NCBI RefSeq assembly: GCF_000807675.2
Contig: NZ_CP019962.1
Coordinates: 2,418,001 to 2,482,000 of the forward strand
Direction of reading: 5' to 3'
Length of the DNA: 64,000 nucleotides
From: Eubacterium limosum
GTDB taxonomy: Bacteria > Bacillota > Clostridia > Eubacteriales > Eubacteriaceae
Part shown: positions 33,348-41,541 of the stretch, in pieces
Position numbering within the stretch: position 1 is the stretch's first letter
Layout of the letters: each line of letters opens with the position of its first letter
Program-made: the position numbers and the translations under genes
Notes under the pieces: model-generated
Told to the model about the DNA's origin: nothing
Seen by the model: only the letters and a program-made list of their open reading frames with translations
Database searches by the model: none

Positions 33348-36146
33348 ATGAAATTAAAAAAAAGAGTGGTACATATTCTAACAGTTTTATTAATCTTAGT
33401 TCTGCTGCCTGTAGGTGTATTTGCACAACAGGATTTTGGGGAAAAGTCTGAGACAGACAATTCGGCGAAACAGTTGACAGAGCAAGAGGCTATACCATCT
33501 GCGACATCTGAAAATACACAAGCTAATAAAGTAAATGTAACGGAAGAACTCGAAGATAAATTAACAAAACCGGAAAAAGAGGAAACAATGCCGCTATTGG
33601 AATTGCCTGAATTCAATCTGCCACAGATATCAGTAACAGAGCAGAATGAGATACAAAAATCAGAGCCTGAGTCTTCACCTCGACAAGAAGTTAAAAGAAT
33701 CGAGACAGTAGCAAAAGATGATTATACATACCGAGAAGTGGAAGGTGGCATTGAAATTACTAAATACAGCGGTACAGATGCCGATGTAATCATACCGGAT
33801 ACGTTTGAAGGCAAAAGTGTCATAAGCCTGGCAGCACATTCATTTTCTAACAATTCGACCATCATTTCTGTTACAGTTGGCGCAAACGTGCAGAAAATTG
33901 GTAGTTATGCTTTTTATTCCTGTAGCAAGTTAGCTAAGGTGGTTGTTCCTGCTTCTGTGATAGATATCGACAGTAATGCTTTTGGATATGACAATCAGAT
34001 TAAAATTTTTGGCACGCCGGGGAGTTTTGTCCAGACTTACGCCGAAACAAATCATTTGAACTTCGTTAATATAATGGCTAAAAAGTCAGGAGATTTCTAT
34101 TATGAAAATGACACAGTAGACGGAAGTATCGGAGTTCGAATATTAACTTACGAAGGAAAAAGCGCGGTTTTGAATCTCAATACAATCGAGGGAAAAAATA
34201 TTATAACAATTGGTAAAGGTGCTTTTTTCAACAATCAAACACTGGAAAGTCTCAGCCTGGGAAAACAGATAAAAATAATCGAGGATAACGCTTTTAGCAG
34301 CTGTAGCAGTTTGAAAAATGTAACATTTGCAGAGGGACTGAAAAGTCTCGGCAGTAATGCTTTTAGCAGGAGTGCGTTAACCACTGTTAAAATGCCGAAT
34401 TCGACAGAGAGTTTGGGAACTTATGTTTTTTATTATTGTGAGTCTTTGAAAGAAATCACGACGGGCACAGGGATAAAAATTATTCCGCAGTCTTTTGCCT
34501 CGAATTGTATTAATCTTGAAAAAATCACCTTTAATGGAGAAGTTGAGGAAATAAATAGTTATGCTTATACTGGCTGTGGTTCACTGCGTGTTATTGAAAT
34601 TCCTGCGAGTGTTGTCACATTTGGGGATTATCCTTTTAATCAATCTACGATTATTTCAGGGAAGAAAGGCAGCGCTGCAGAAAAGTTTGCAAAAGAAAAA
34701 GGATTAATGTTTGTAGATGAAAGCACGAAAAAATCAGGTGATTTTTATTATGAGGAGATTGAAAACGGTGTGCGGATTATCGGTTTCACATCAAACAGTA
34801 GTGAACTGACGATACCAGACAAACTTGAAAATAAGGATGTAGTTGAAATCGGTAATTCTGCTTTTTCTGGGAATTCAAATCTGAAAACAGTTACTGTGGG
34901 TAATAGTATTATTGTTATCGGCAATAATGCTTTTTCGACATGCAGAAATCTAAAAATTGTAAATTTCAACCAAAATTTATCAAAAATTGGGGACAGTGCG
35001 TTTTTTGAATGCAGAACGTTAAAATCCATAACACTACCGGAAAATATTAAAACAATTGGAAAAGATGCGTTTGGGGGTTGTAATGGCTTGAAAAAATTAG
35101 AAATTCCCGAAGGCATACAGTCCATCAGCTGTGAAGGATATACATATAAGCCGTTAAATGCGCATATTGTCGGCAAAGAAGGCACAGAAGCTGAAGCGTT
35201 TGCGAAGGATAAGGGATGGCCTTTCGTCAGCGATACCACGCCCAATGAAAATGACTATTATTATGAAAGTGTCGACGATGGGGTTAAAATACTGTTTTCG
35301 GCCAATTCGGTAAACAAAGATGTCCCCCAAAGCCTGGGCGGAAAACCCGTTGTTGAAATTGGAGACAGCGCCTTTGCGTATGATAATGATATCGAAAATT
35401 TTGAAAGTGGCAATGTCCGTTTTATAAATGCAAATGCATTTGTAGGCAGCACCCTCAAAAATATTAAACTTTCAGAGAAAACGGAGGATATCGGAGATTA
35501 TGCTTTTAGAGACTGCAAAGCGTTAACGGCCATAAAAATTCCTAACAGTACGAAAGAGTTGGGAGTTGGCGCTTTCAACTATTGCAGCAAGTTGGCGTCC
35601 GTCACATTGGGAAATAGCATTCAAACAATAAAAAGTGGCACTTTCGATTATGCAGCCTTCAAATCGATCACGATGCCGACTTCCATCAAAACAATCGAAA
35701 ATGCGTTTTGGCAAAGCCGAGTAGAGACATTGATTATTCCGGAAAATGCCGAGGACGTTACCTTGAAGGATTATTCTTTGAGATTATACAGTCTTAAAGA
35801 GCTCTATCTACCAGCCTGTGTAACAACCATTGAGGAAAATGCGATTGGGGATTATCATTCGCCGGATTTGATTATTTACGGAGATGCTGGTTCGGTCGCG
35901 GAGGCGTACGCTCAAAAATACAACATTAATTTCAGCACAGAGATGTGGCAGTTAGGGGATGTAAATAAAGATAAGCAAATCAACGCCTCCGATGCTTTAT
36001 TAATTTTACGACATTCTGTCAAGGAAATAGAACTGACCGGCAATGATTTCATCTGGGGAGATGTCAATAAAGATACACTGGTCAACTCATCGGATGGTTT
36101 GCAGATATTAAGATATGCCGTTAAAGAGATTAATCATTTTGATTGA
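33348..36146 (+). CDS. Secreted BspA-like LRR protein with C-terminal dockerin (first gene after the switch)
   Basis: A 932-residue secreted protein. A signal peptide (VLLILVLLPVGVFA) is followed by ~95 residues of acidic linker, then from about residue 124 four BspA/LRR_5-type modules, each opening with a YxYxExxxG-like segment (KKSGDFYYE in modules 2 and 3). Typical repeat cores are IGSYAFYSCSKL and IGDSAFFECRTL. The last ~66 residues are a type I dockerin with two calcium loops, DVNKDKQINASDALLILRHS and DVNKDTLVNSSDGLQILRYA. The ATG at 33348 follows AAGGAGAGGAAGGAGAG and gives a proper signal peptide. The dockerin should attach it to a cohesin such as those at 38002 and 40786. The LRR part suggests binding to host or microbial surfaces. 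Confidence 0.9.
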   Translation: MKLKKRVVHILTVLLILVLLPVGVFAQQDFGEKSETDNSAKQLTEQEAIPSATSENTQANKVNVTEELEDKLTKPEKEETMPLLELPEFNLPQISVTEQNEIQKSEPESSPRQEVKRIETVAKDDYTYREVEGGIEITKYSGTDADVIIPDTFEGKSVISLAAHSFSNNSTIISVTVGANVQKIGSYAFYSCSKLAKVVVPASVIDIDSNAFGYDNQIKIFGTPGSFVQTYAETNHLNFVNIMAKKSGDFYYENDTVDGSIGVRILTYEGKSAVLNLNTIEGKNIITIGKGAFFNNQTLESLSLGKQIKIIEDNAFSSCSSLKNVTFAEGLKSLGSNAFSRSALTTVKMPNSTESLGTYVFYYCESLKEITTGTGIKIIPQSFASNCINLEKITFNGEVEEINSYAYTGCGSLRVIEIPASVVTFGDYPFNQSTIISGKKGSAAEKFAKEKGLMFVDESTKKSGDFYYEEIENGVRIIGFTSNSSELTIPDKLENKDVVEIGNSAFSGNSNLKTVTVGNSIIVIGNNAFSTCRNLKIVNFNQNLSKIGDSAFFECRTLKSITLPENIKTIGKDAFGGCNGLKKLEIPEGIQSISCEGYTYKPLNAHIVGKEGTEAEAFAKDKGWPFVSDTTPNENDYYYESVDDGVKILFSANSVNKDVPQSLGGKPVVEIGDSAFAYDNDIENFESGNVRFINANAFVGSTLKNIKLSEKTEDIGDYAFRDCKALTAIKIPNSTKELGVGAFNYCSKLASVTLGNSIQTIKSGTFDYAAFKSITMPTSIKTIENAFWQSRVETLIIPENAEDVTLKDYSLRLYSLKELYLPACVTTIEENAIGDYHSPDLIIYGDAGSVAEAYAQKYNINFSTEMWQLGDVNKDKQINASDALLILRHSVKEIELTGNDFIWGDVNKDTLVNSSDGLQILRYAVKEINHFD

Positions 36147-36165
36147 TAGACGGAACAAAAGTATT

Positions 36166-37941
36166 ATGGGAGAACAAAAAAGAAAAAGAAAAAATTCAAA
36201 TAAGAAGAGTAAAAAAGACAAAAGAAACAGTGTTATATTGACAAATAATAAAAATGCAGCCGCTGCCAGAAAAAAAGGCGTTGACTTTTTTAAAGTGATT
36301 TTATTTACTATTCCCTTTTTCTACGGATTGTTTTACGAATTCACAGCCTGTCTTTCTGGCATAGCACTGGCAGTATTTCTGATTTATTGGATTTATAAAC
36401 AAGAAACTTTTTGTTTTGGCGGAACAGGCGCCAGCCTGCTGATGGTTTTCTTTCTCTGCTATCTGCTCACCTGCATCTGGGCGGTTGATCGGGGAATGGC
36501 CTTTGCAGGATTTATCAAGATTTCGCCTTGCATTTTGTTTTTACTGGTAATGATGCAGTTCACGCGGAATGAGATCAGGGACTGCCTGCAAGTGGTTCCG
36601 TTGTCGAGTGCCGTAATGGCTGTTTTATCCATTTCTGGGTTTATCATTCCGGAATTTTCCAACTGGTTTATTGATGGTGGACGATTGGGCGGATTTTTCC
36701 AATATGCCAACAGCTTTGCTCTTTATCTGCTTTTGGGAATAGTTGTTATTGGCTTTAGGAATGAACGTAGCCCTGTGAATATGGCGCTATTTGGTATTTT
36801 ACTGCTCGGTATTTTTCTGACAGGCAGCCGAACTGTTTTTGTCTTAACGGCTGTGCTTGTATTGGTCTTGTTGATAAAGGCTGAAAAAATACGGCTGCCT
36901 CTTTTGGGGATTTTCAGCGTACTCCTTGCCGTGGTTCTGGTGTATGTCATTCTATCGGGAGATACTGGCGGAATTGGACGGTTTACAAAACTGTTCACCC
37001 AGTCCACAGAGTTATGGGGGCGTGTATTATACTGGAAGGATTCCATACATCTTTTGATCGAGAATCCTTTTGGTATTGGCAGTTCGGGTTATTATTACAT
37101 ACAGCCTCAGGTGCAGACGGGCGTTTATTCCACGCGATACGTTCATAACATGCTATTGCAGATGGGGATGGACGCGGGGATCCCGGCTATGTTGATTTTT
37201 GGATTTGTATTTTTAAAAACACTTTTTTCTGAAAAGCGCAGCTTTATGGAAAAAACACTATTGATGCTCATCGGTATCCATAGTTTTGTAGATTTTGATT
37301 TACAATTTTTGTGCATATGGTTCATCTTACTTATGGTGTTTGATCTGGGTAAGGTGAGAACAATTTCTACACCCCTCATTGCTAAAAAGGCATTTATAAC
37401 TATTTTGGCACTTATATCAGGGTTTTACACTTATCTTGGAATTGGTTTTTATTCAGGACATATAGGTAATTATGAAAATGCTTTAAAGATACTGCCATTT
37501 GAAACTGAGTTTAAGACAAATATGATTTTAGAGGGCTCGTCAGAGAATGACACTATCCGTTTATCAAAAGATATTTTGAACACGAATGATGCGGTGGCAC
37601 TGGCTTATGAAGGAATGGTTCTAGAGGCAGGGCAACGTCAGGATTATGAGTCAATGATTTTGTATAAGCAGGAGTCTATTAAGCGTGCTAAATATGATGA
37701 AAAACGTTATGAAGAATATTTGAAAATTCTTGAGGAGACTATGGATTTTTATAATAAACGCGGCGAAATTGAAAAAATTTATTATTATGGAGATATGGCG
37801 TTACAAATTCCTGATATGCTTAGGCAGGTGGAGAATAATACCGATCCGATCGCTTATCAGATAAAAGATAAACCTCAATTGGAATTGTCGGAAAACGCCC
37901 GTGTTTATTTAAATCAGCTTCAAGAATGTTTAATTCATTAG
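36166..37941 (+). CDS. O-antigen ligase / oligosaccharyltransferase-family membrane protein
   Basis: A 591-residue polytopic membrane protein. A very basic N-terminus (about residues 4-30) precedes roughly ten hydrophobic segments, then a soluble ~150-residue helical, TPR-like C-terminus. The Wzy_C signatures are visible: GGFFQYANSFALYLLLG, then LTGSRTVF, and RVLYWKDSIHLLIENPFGIG with VHNMLLQMGMDAGIP in the large extracellular loop. Members transfer polysaccharides to lipid or protein acceptors. It starts 19 bases after a dockerin gene and precedes the cohesin scaffold, so it may attach glycans to these surface proteins. Ligase, polymerase and protein-glycosylating members cannot be told apart by eye. 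Confidence 0.75.
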   Translation: MGEQKRKRKNSNKKSKKDKRNSVILTNNKNAAAARKKGVDFFKVILFTIPFFYGLFYEFTACLSGIALAVFLIYWIYKQETFCFGGTGASLLMVFFLCYLLTCIWAVDRGMAFAGFIKISPCILFLLVMMQFTRNEIRDCLQVVPLSSAVMAVLSISGFIIPEFSNWFIDGGRLGGFFQYANSFALYLLLGIVVIGFRNERSPVNMALFGILLLGIFLTGSRTVFVLTAVLVLVLLIKAEKIRLPLLGIFSVLLAVVLVYVILSGDTGGIGRFTKLFTQSTELWGRVLYWKDSIHLLIENPFGIGSSGYYYIQPQVQTGVYSTRYVHNMLLQMGMDAGIPAMLIFGFVFLKTLFSEKRSFMEKTLLMLIGIHSFVDFDLQFLCIWFILLMVFDLGKVRTISTPLIAKKAFITILALISGFYTYLGIGFYSGHIGNYENALKILPFETEFKTNMILEGSSENDTIRLSKDILNTNDAVALAYEGMVLEAGQRQDYESMILYKQESIKRAKYDEKRYEEYLKILEETMDFYNKRGEIEKIYYYGDMALQIPDMLRQVENNTDPIAYQIKDKPQLELSENARVYLNQLQECLIH

Positions 37942-38001
37942 AGGGATATATCGTACAAAATGTACTTTATATATAAATTTATAAAAGAAAGAGGTTAAAG
38001 C

Positions 38002-40707
38002 ATGAAAAAGAAGTCATTGATGAAAAAAATGACCAGTCTGATTGTGGCTTTGGCATTGATGCTGACAATGATACCAGCTGCATTGGCAGAGGAGCCAATG
38101 CGTGTATCATTATCAACGGAAGCTGGAGAGATCAAACCAGGCGAAGAATTCACTGTGACGGTTAATGTGTCAGAAGGCTCAAAGATGGGAGCCTTCGATT
38201 ATACCATTAACTACAATTCAGATGAAGTGGAAGTGGTAAAAGCCGTTAAAGGCGATGCCTTTAAACGATGGACTGATCGTCTCGATGAGGAAGGAAAGAG
38301 TTCCCCGACCTGGACGATTAACAAAGAAATCGCAGGCGAATTAAATCTTGCGATCGCCTCTCCTGAGTGGATGACAGAAGGAGGTGCTCTGCTCGTTGTG
38401 ACCTTTAAGGCTAAAACCAAAGCGGTTATGGGGGATGCGCAGATTACACAGACCATTAAAAACTGTGAACACGCTAAAGGTCAGGGTGCAATGGAAACTG
38501 TACCTGCAATCAATGAAGAAGATGTTACCATCAAAGATAAGGTGAAAGTCGACCCCGATGTCAGTGCTGTCACATTAAAAACTGCGCCGACAAAGACCAG
38601 TTATATTACTGATAAAGAGACATTTGATCCTGCCGGCGGCGTTATCACTGCGACCTATACAAATGAGGCCACTCAGGATTTTAATTTGACAGCAGAAATG
38701 TGCAGTGGTTATGATTTGAGTAAATCCGGTAAGTATGCCGTTGATGTTACTTATAAAAATGTTAAGGCGGCAAAAGGTTTCGATATTACAGTAGCCGAAC
38801 GTTCAATTACTTCAGCGGTCTTTACGGAGCCAACGGGAGATCAAAGAAACTATCTCCAGGGAAAACCTGAGCAGCATCTGGATTTAACAGGAGCTTTCTG
38901 GCAAGTGGAATATAGTGATAGAACCAGCGAAGAGATTGCTGTGACAGAAGCAATGTGCTCTGGCTATAATCTTGAAAATGCTGGCAATCAGAATGTAACG
39001 GTCAGGCTTCCAGGATGGGACACCGCAGGAAGTTTTGAAATTTATGTTAAAGCCAAGACGGTCACGACAATTGCAATGGATTCTGCCCCTGCAAAAACAG
39101 AGTACGTTGCAGGAAAAGACACCAAATTAGATGTTTCCGGCGGTAAGTTGAAAGTTACTTATGATAATGGTGTCACGGAAAGCATCGCTCTGACAGATGT
39201 AATGTGTTCAGGATACGACTTAAATACGCTGGGTACTCAGACAGTGACGGTTACTTATGGTGAAAAGACAACGTCTTTCACGATTAATGTGCGCAAAGAA
39301 ATTGACAGACTTGAAGTGACACCGCCAACAAAATTAGAATATGTTGAAGGACAGACTTTTGACCCAGCCGGAGGAAAAGTCAAATTAATCTATACAGACA
39401 AAACTGAAGAAACCGTTGACCTGACAGCCGAAATGTGTCAGGGAATGGATATGAGCAAAGCTGGTACCTACGCGGTCATGGTTAGCTGCCAGAATAAACA
39501 AGTGGAGAAAGCTTTTGATGTAAAAGTCATTCCTAAAACAATTGTAGCGGCACAGTTTACCGCACCAACCAGTGACCAAACAAATTATCTGGAAGGAAAG
39601 AAGAATCAGCATCTCGATCTGACAGGAGCCCACTGGACAGCACAGTACAACGATGGCGATGAAAAAGAAATAGCAGTGACAGAAGCTATGTGTTCGGATT
39701 ATGATTTTAACAAACCGGGCAATCAGACCGTAACAGTTACATTGCCTGAATGGAAGACGCCAGCCACTTTTGCTATTACAGTTATTGAAAAAACTGTTAC
39801 TGGAGTTTCAATGAACACTCTGCCGGGCAAAACGGAATATATTGCCGGACAGGACATGAGCTTAGATGTAACAGGTGGAAAACTTAGCATCGTTTATGAT
39901 AATGGCAATTCCGAAATTGTTAATCTGACAGCGGATATGTGTTCAACAGTCGATTTGACAACACTTGGCGTACAGACCGTCAAGGTAACTTATGCCGAAA
40001 AAGAGACAAGTTTTAATATTTCAGTTAAGAAAGCTTTAAAAACGATCGAGTGGAATACCGAACCGACGAAAACGACTTATAAACAGGGCAGTGCATTTGC
40101 CGCGGATGGCGCCATTAACGCAATCTATACAGACGGTTCAAACGCCCTGGCTATTCCGGTAACAGTAGAAATGTGCTCTGGCTACCAAATGGAAAAAGCC
40201 GGGAAACAGGTAGTGGTTGTCACTTACACTCAAAAGGCTGAAGATACAATTGTTGCAGGAAATAAAAGCTTAAGCTACACAATTGCGATTGATGGGATCA
40301 CGCTGAAAACAACACCGCAGAAATTGGAATATAAGATGGGTGAAGCATTGAATCCTGCAGGATTATCTGTTGTTTTCTATGACAGTACAAAAGATGCTGA
40401 AGCAACCATTGTATGGGAATCCACTTTGCTTAAAGTAAGCGGATATGATGCAAATAAAGAGGGGACTCAGAAAATTACGGTTATTTATACGGATCATAAT
40501 ACTAAGGAAGAATATCAGCTGAAGGATGCCTTTGAAGTAACAGTTGTTAAACAGATACCAGTCAATAACGATAAAAACAAAAAGGACGGCAAGAATAATT
40601 CTTCTAATCCGTCTACAGGTACTGCAGCAGGTAGTGCGGCAGTTATCGCTGCTTTGTTTGTACTGACTGCAGTTGGTATAAGAGCTTATCAAATACGCAG
40701 AAAATGA
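38002..40707 (+). CDS. Cell-wall-anchored cohesin scaffold with eight Ig-like repeats
   Basis: A 901-residue surface protein. The signal peptide ends near MIPAALAEE. Residues ~33-165 form a cohesin-type beta domain (GEIKPGEEFTVTVNVSEGSK, then FDYTINYNSDEVEVV). Eight bacterial Ig-like (Big_3-type) repeats of ~75-85 residues follow, many with the motif EMCSGYDL. Repeats 1-3 resemble repeats 4-6 in order. The C-terminus has the sorting signal NPSTG, a hydrophobic segment (VIAALFVLTAVGI) and RRK, so a sortase should link it to peptidoglycan. It is the likely wall receptor for the dockerin proteins. The Ig repeats probably act as a stalk. No sortase gene is in the window. Confidence 0.85.
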   Translation: MKKKSLMKKMTSLIVALALMLTMIPAALAEEPMRVSLSTEAGEIKPGEEFTVTVNVSEGSKMGAFDYTINYNSDEVEVVKAVKGDAFKRWTDRLDEEGKSSPTWTINKEIAGELNLAIASPEWMTEGGALLVVTFKAKTKAVMGDAQITQTIKNCEHAKGQGAMETVPAINEEDVTIKDKVKVDPDVSAVTLKTAPTKTSYITDKETFDPAGGVITATYTNEATQDFNLTAEMCSGYDLSKSGKYAVDVTYKNVKAAKGFDITVAERSITSAVFTEPTGDQRNYLQGKPEQHLDLTGAFWQVEYSDRTSEEIAVTEAMCSGYNLENAGNQNVTVRLPGWDTAGSFEIYVKAKTVTTIAMDSAPAKTEYVAGKDTKLDVSGGKLKVTYDNGVTESIALTDVMCSGYDLNTLGTQTVTVTYGEKTTSFTINVRKEIDRLEVTPPTKLEYVEGQTFDPAGGKVKLIYTDKTEETVDLTAEMCQGMDMSKAGTYAVMVSCQNKQVEKAFDVKVIPKTIVAAQFTAPTSDQTNYLEGKKNQHLDLTGAHWTAQYNDGDEKEIAVTEAMCSDYDFNKPGNQTVTVTLPEWKTPATFAITVIEKTVTGVSMNTLPGKTEYIAGQDMSLDVTGGKLSIVYDNGNSEIVNLTADMCSTVDLTTLGVQTVKVTYAEKETSFNISVKKALKTIEWNTEPTKTTYKQGSAFAADGAINAIYTDGSNALAIPVTVEMCSGYQMEKAGKQVVVVTYTQKAEDTIVAGNKSLSYTIAIDGITLKTTPQKLEYKMGEALNPAGLSVVFYDSTKDAEATIVWESTLLKVSGYDANKEGTQKITVIYTDHNTKEEYQLKDAFEVTVVKQIPVNNDKNKKDGKNNSSNPSTGTAAGSAAVIAALFVLTAVGIRAYQIRRK

Positions 40708-40738
40708 AGAATAAGCATTAAAAAATAATGATTGAAAG

Positions 40739-40766
40739 GGGCGGAGTGATGACTTCCGTCCTTTTT
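40739..40766 (+). terminator. Terminator or attenuator between the two cohesin genes
   Basis: GGGCGGAG (40739-40746) pairs with TTCCGTCC (40754-40761), including two G-U pairs, followed by TTTTT. It may lower expression of downstream genes relative to the scaffold. Confidence 0.6.
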
Positions 40767-40785
40767 CATAAAAAGGAATGAGTAC

Positions 40786-41517
40786 ATGAAATCAAAAACA
40801 TCTTTTTTAATCCTATTATTATTGATAACTGCCATCATTTATACGCCAGCCGTTTTTGCGCAGCAAGGCGAAACAAATATTTCTAAAACAGAAGAAAATG
40901 ATATGGTAATCTACAGTTTGAATCTGGCACAGAATTCAAATATTCAAGCAGCCGATTTTGTCCTTTCTTACAAAGGAGAAAATCTGGAATTTGTGGAAAT
41001 AAAAAATGGGCCCCTTGCGTCTGCAGAAAATACGATGGTGGCCAGAAATCATGTAGCTGAGGAAAAAAAGATTTATTGCAGTTATGCCTCGCTTAACCCC
41101 AATGAGAACGGCGGTACGATTTTAAATGTTTACTTTAAAAAAATATCCAATTCTTCGGAACAGCCGGTTGTAGGAATCGAAGTTAAAGATCAGTACAATG
41201 AAAACAATGAGCTTATGAGCGAAAAGTTGATAACAGGAGACCTATCGGTGGCGGCTGTAGAAACGGATAAATCCATCAATGACAGCGACGCTCCATCAAC
41301 AGCTCTAGAAGCGTCGGAAGAAAATATTCCCGTTCAAATTGATAATATAAACGAGGAAACATCTGAGAATAATAATGTAAACGATATGAAAAGTAATACT
41401 GATACGTTTTCCAATCAAAGGATGATTTCAGCGATTGTTGTAGGAATGATTCTCGTACTGCTCATCGTTGTTGCGGTGGTGGTAAAGAAAAATAAAAAGA
41501 ATTCCAAAAACAGCTGA
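40786..41517 (+). CDS. Membrane-anchored cohesin-domain protein
   Basis: A 243-residue protein: signal peptide (LLLLITAIIYTPAVFA), one cohesin-like domain at about residues 27-160 (LNLAQNSNIQAADFVLSYKG, then NGGTILNVYFKK), an acidic low-complexity linker, and a C-terminal membrane segment (IVVGMILVLLIVVAVVV) ending in a lysine-rich tail. It lacks a sorting motif, so it would hold its partner at the membrane. It thus offers a second attachment point for dockerin proteins. The cohesin call rests on beta-strand pattern and context and is less certain than in the scaffold. Confidence 0.72.
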   Translation: MKSKTSFLILLLLITAIIYTPAVFAQQGETNISKTEENDMVIYSLNLAQNSNIQAADFVLSYKGENLEFVEIKNGPLASAENTMVARNHVAEEKKIYCSYASLNPNENGGTILNVYFKKISNSSEQPVVGIEVKDQYNENNELMSEKLITGDLSVAAVETDKSINDSDAPSTALEASEENIPVQIDNINEETSENNNVNDMKSNTDTFSNQRMISAIVVGMILVLLIVVAVVVKKNKKNSKNS

Positions 41518-41541
41518 TGGTAAACTGAAAGGAAATAAGAA

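Noticed and set aside
38560-40550. Possible CRISPR or short tandem repeat array because of recurring motifs.
   Set aside because: The recurrence is at protein level (Ig-like domains of ~80 residues) with divergent DNA; no regular repeat-spacer pattern is present anywhere in the window.
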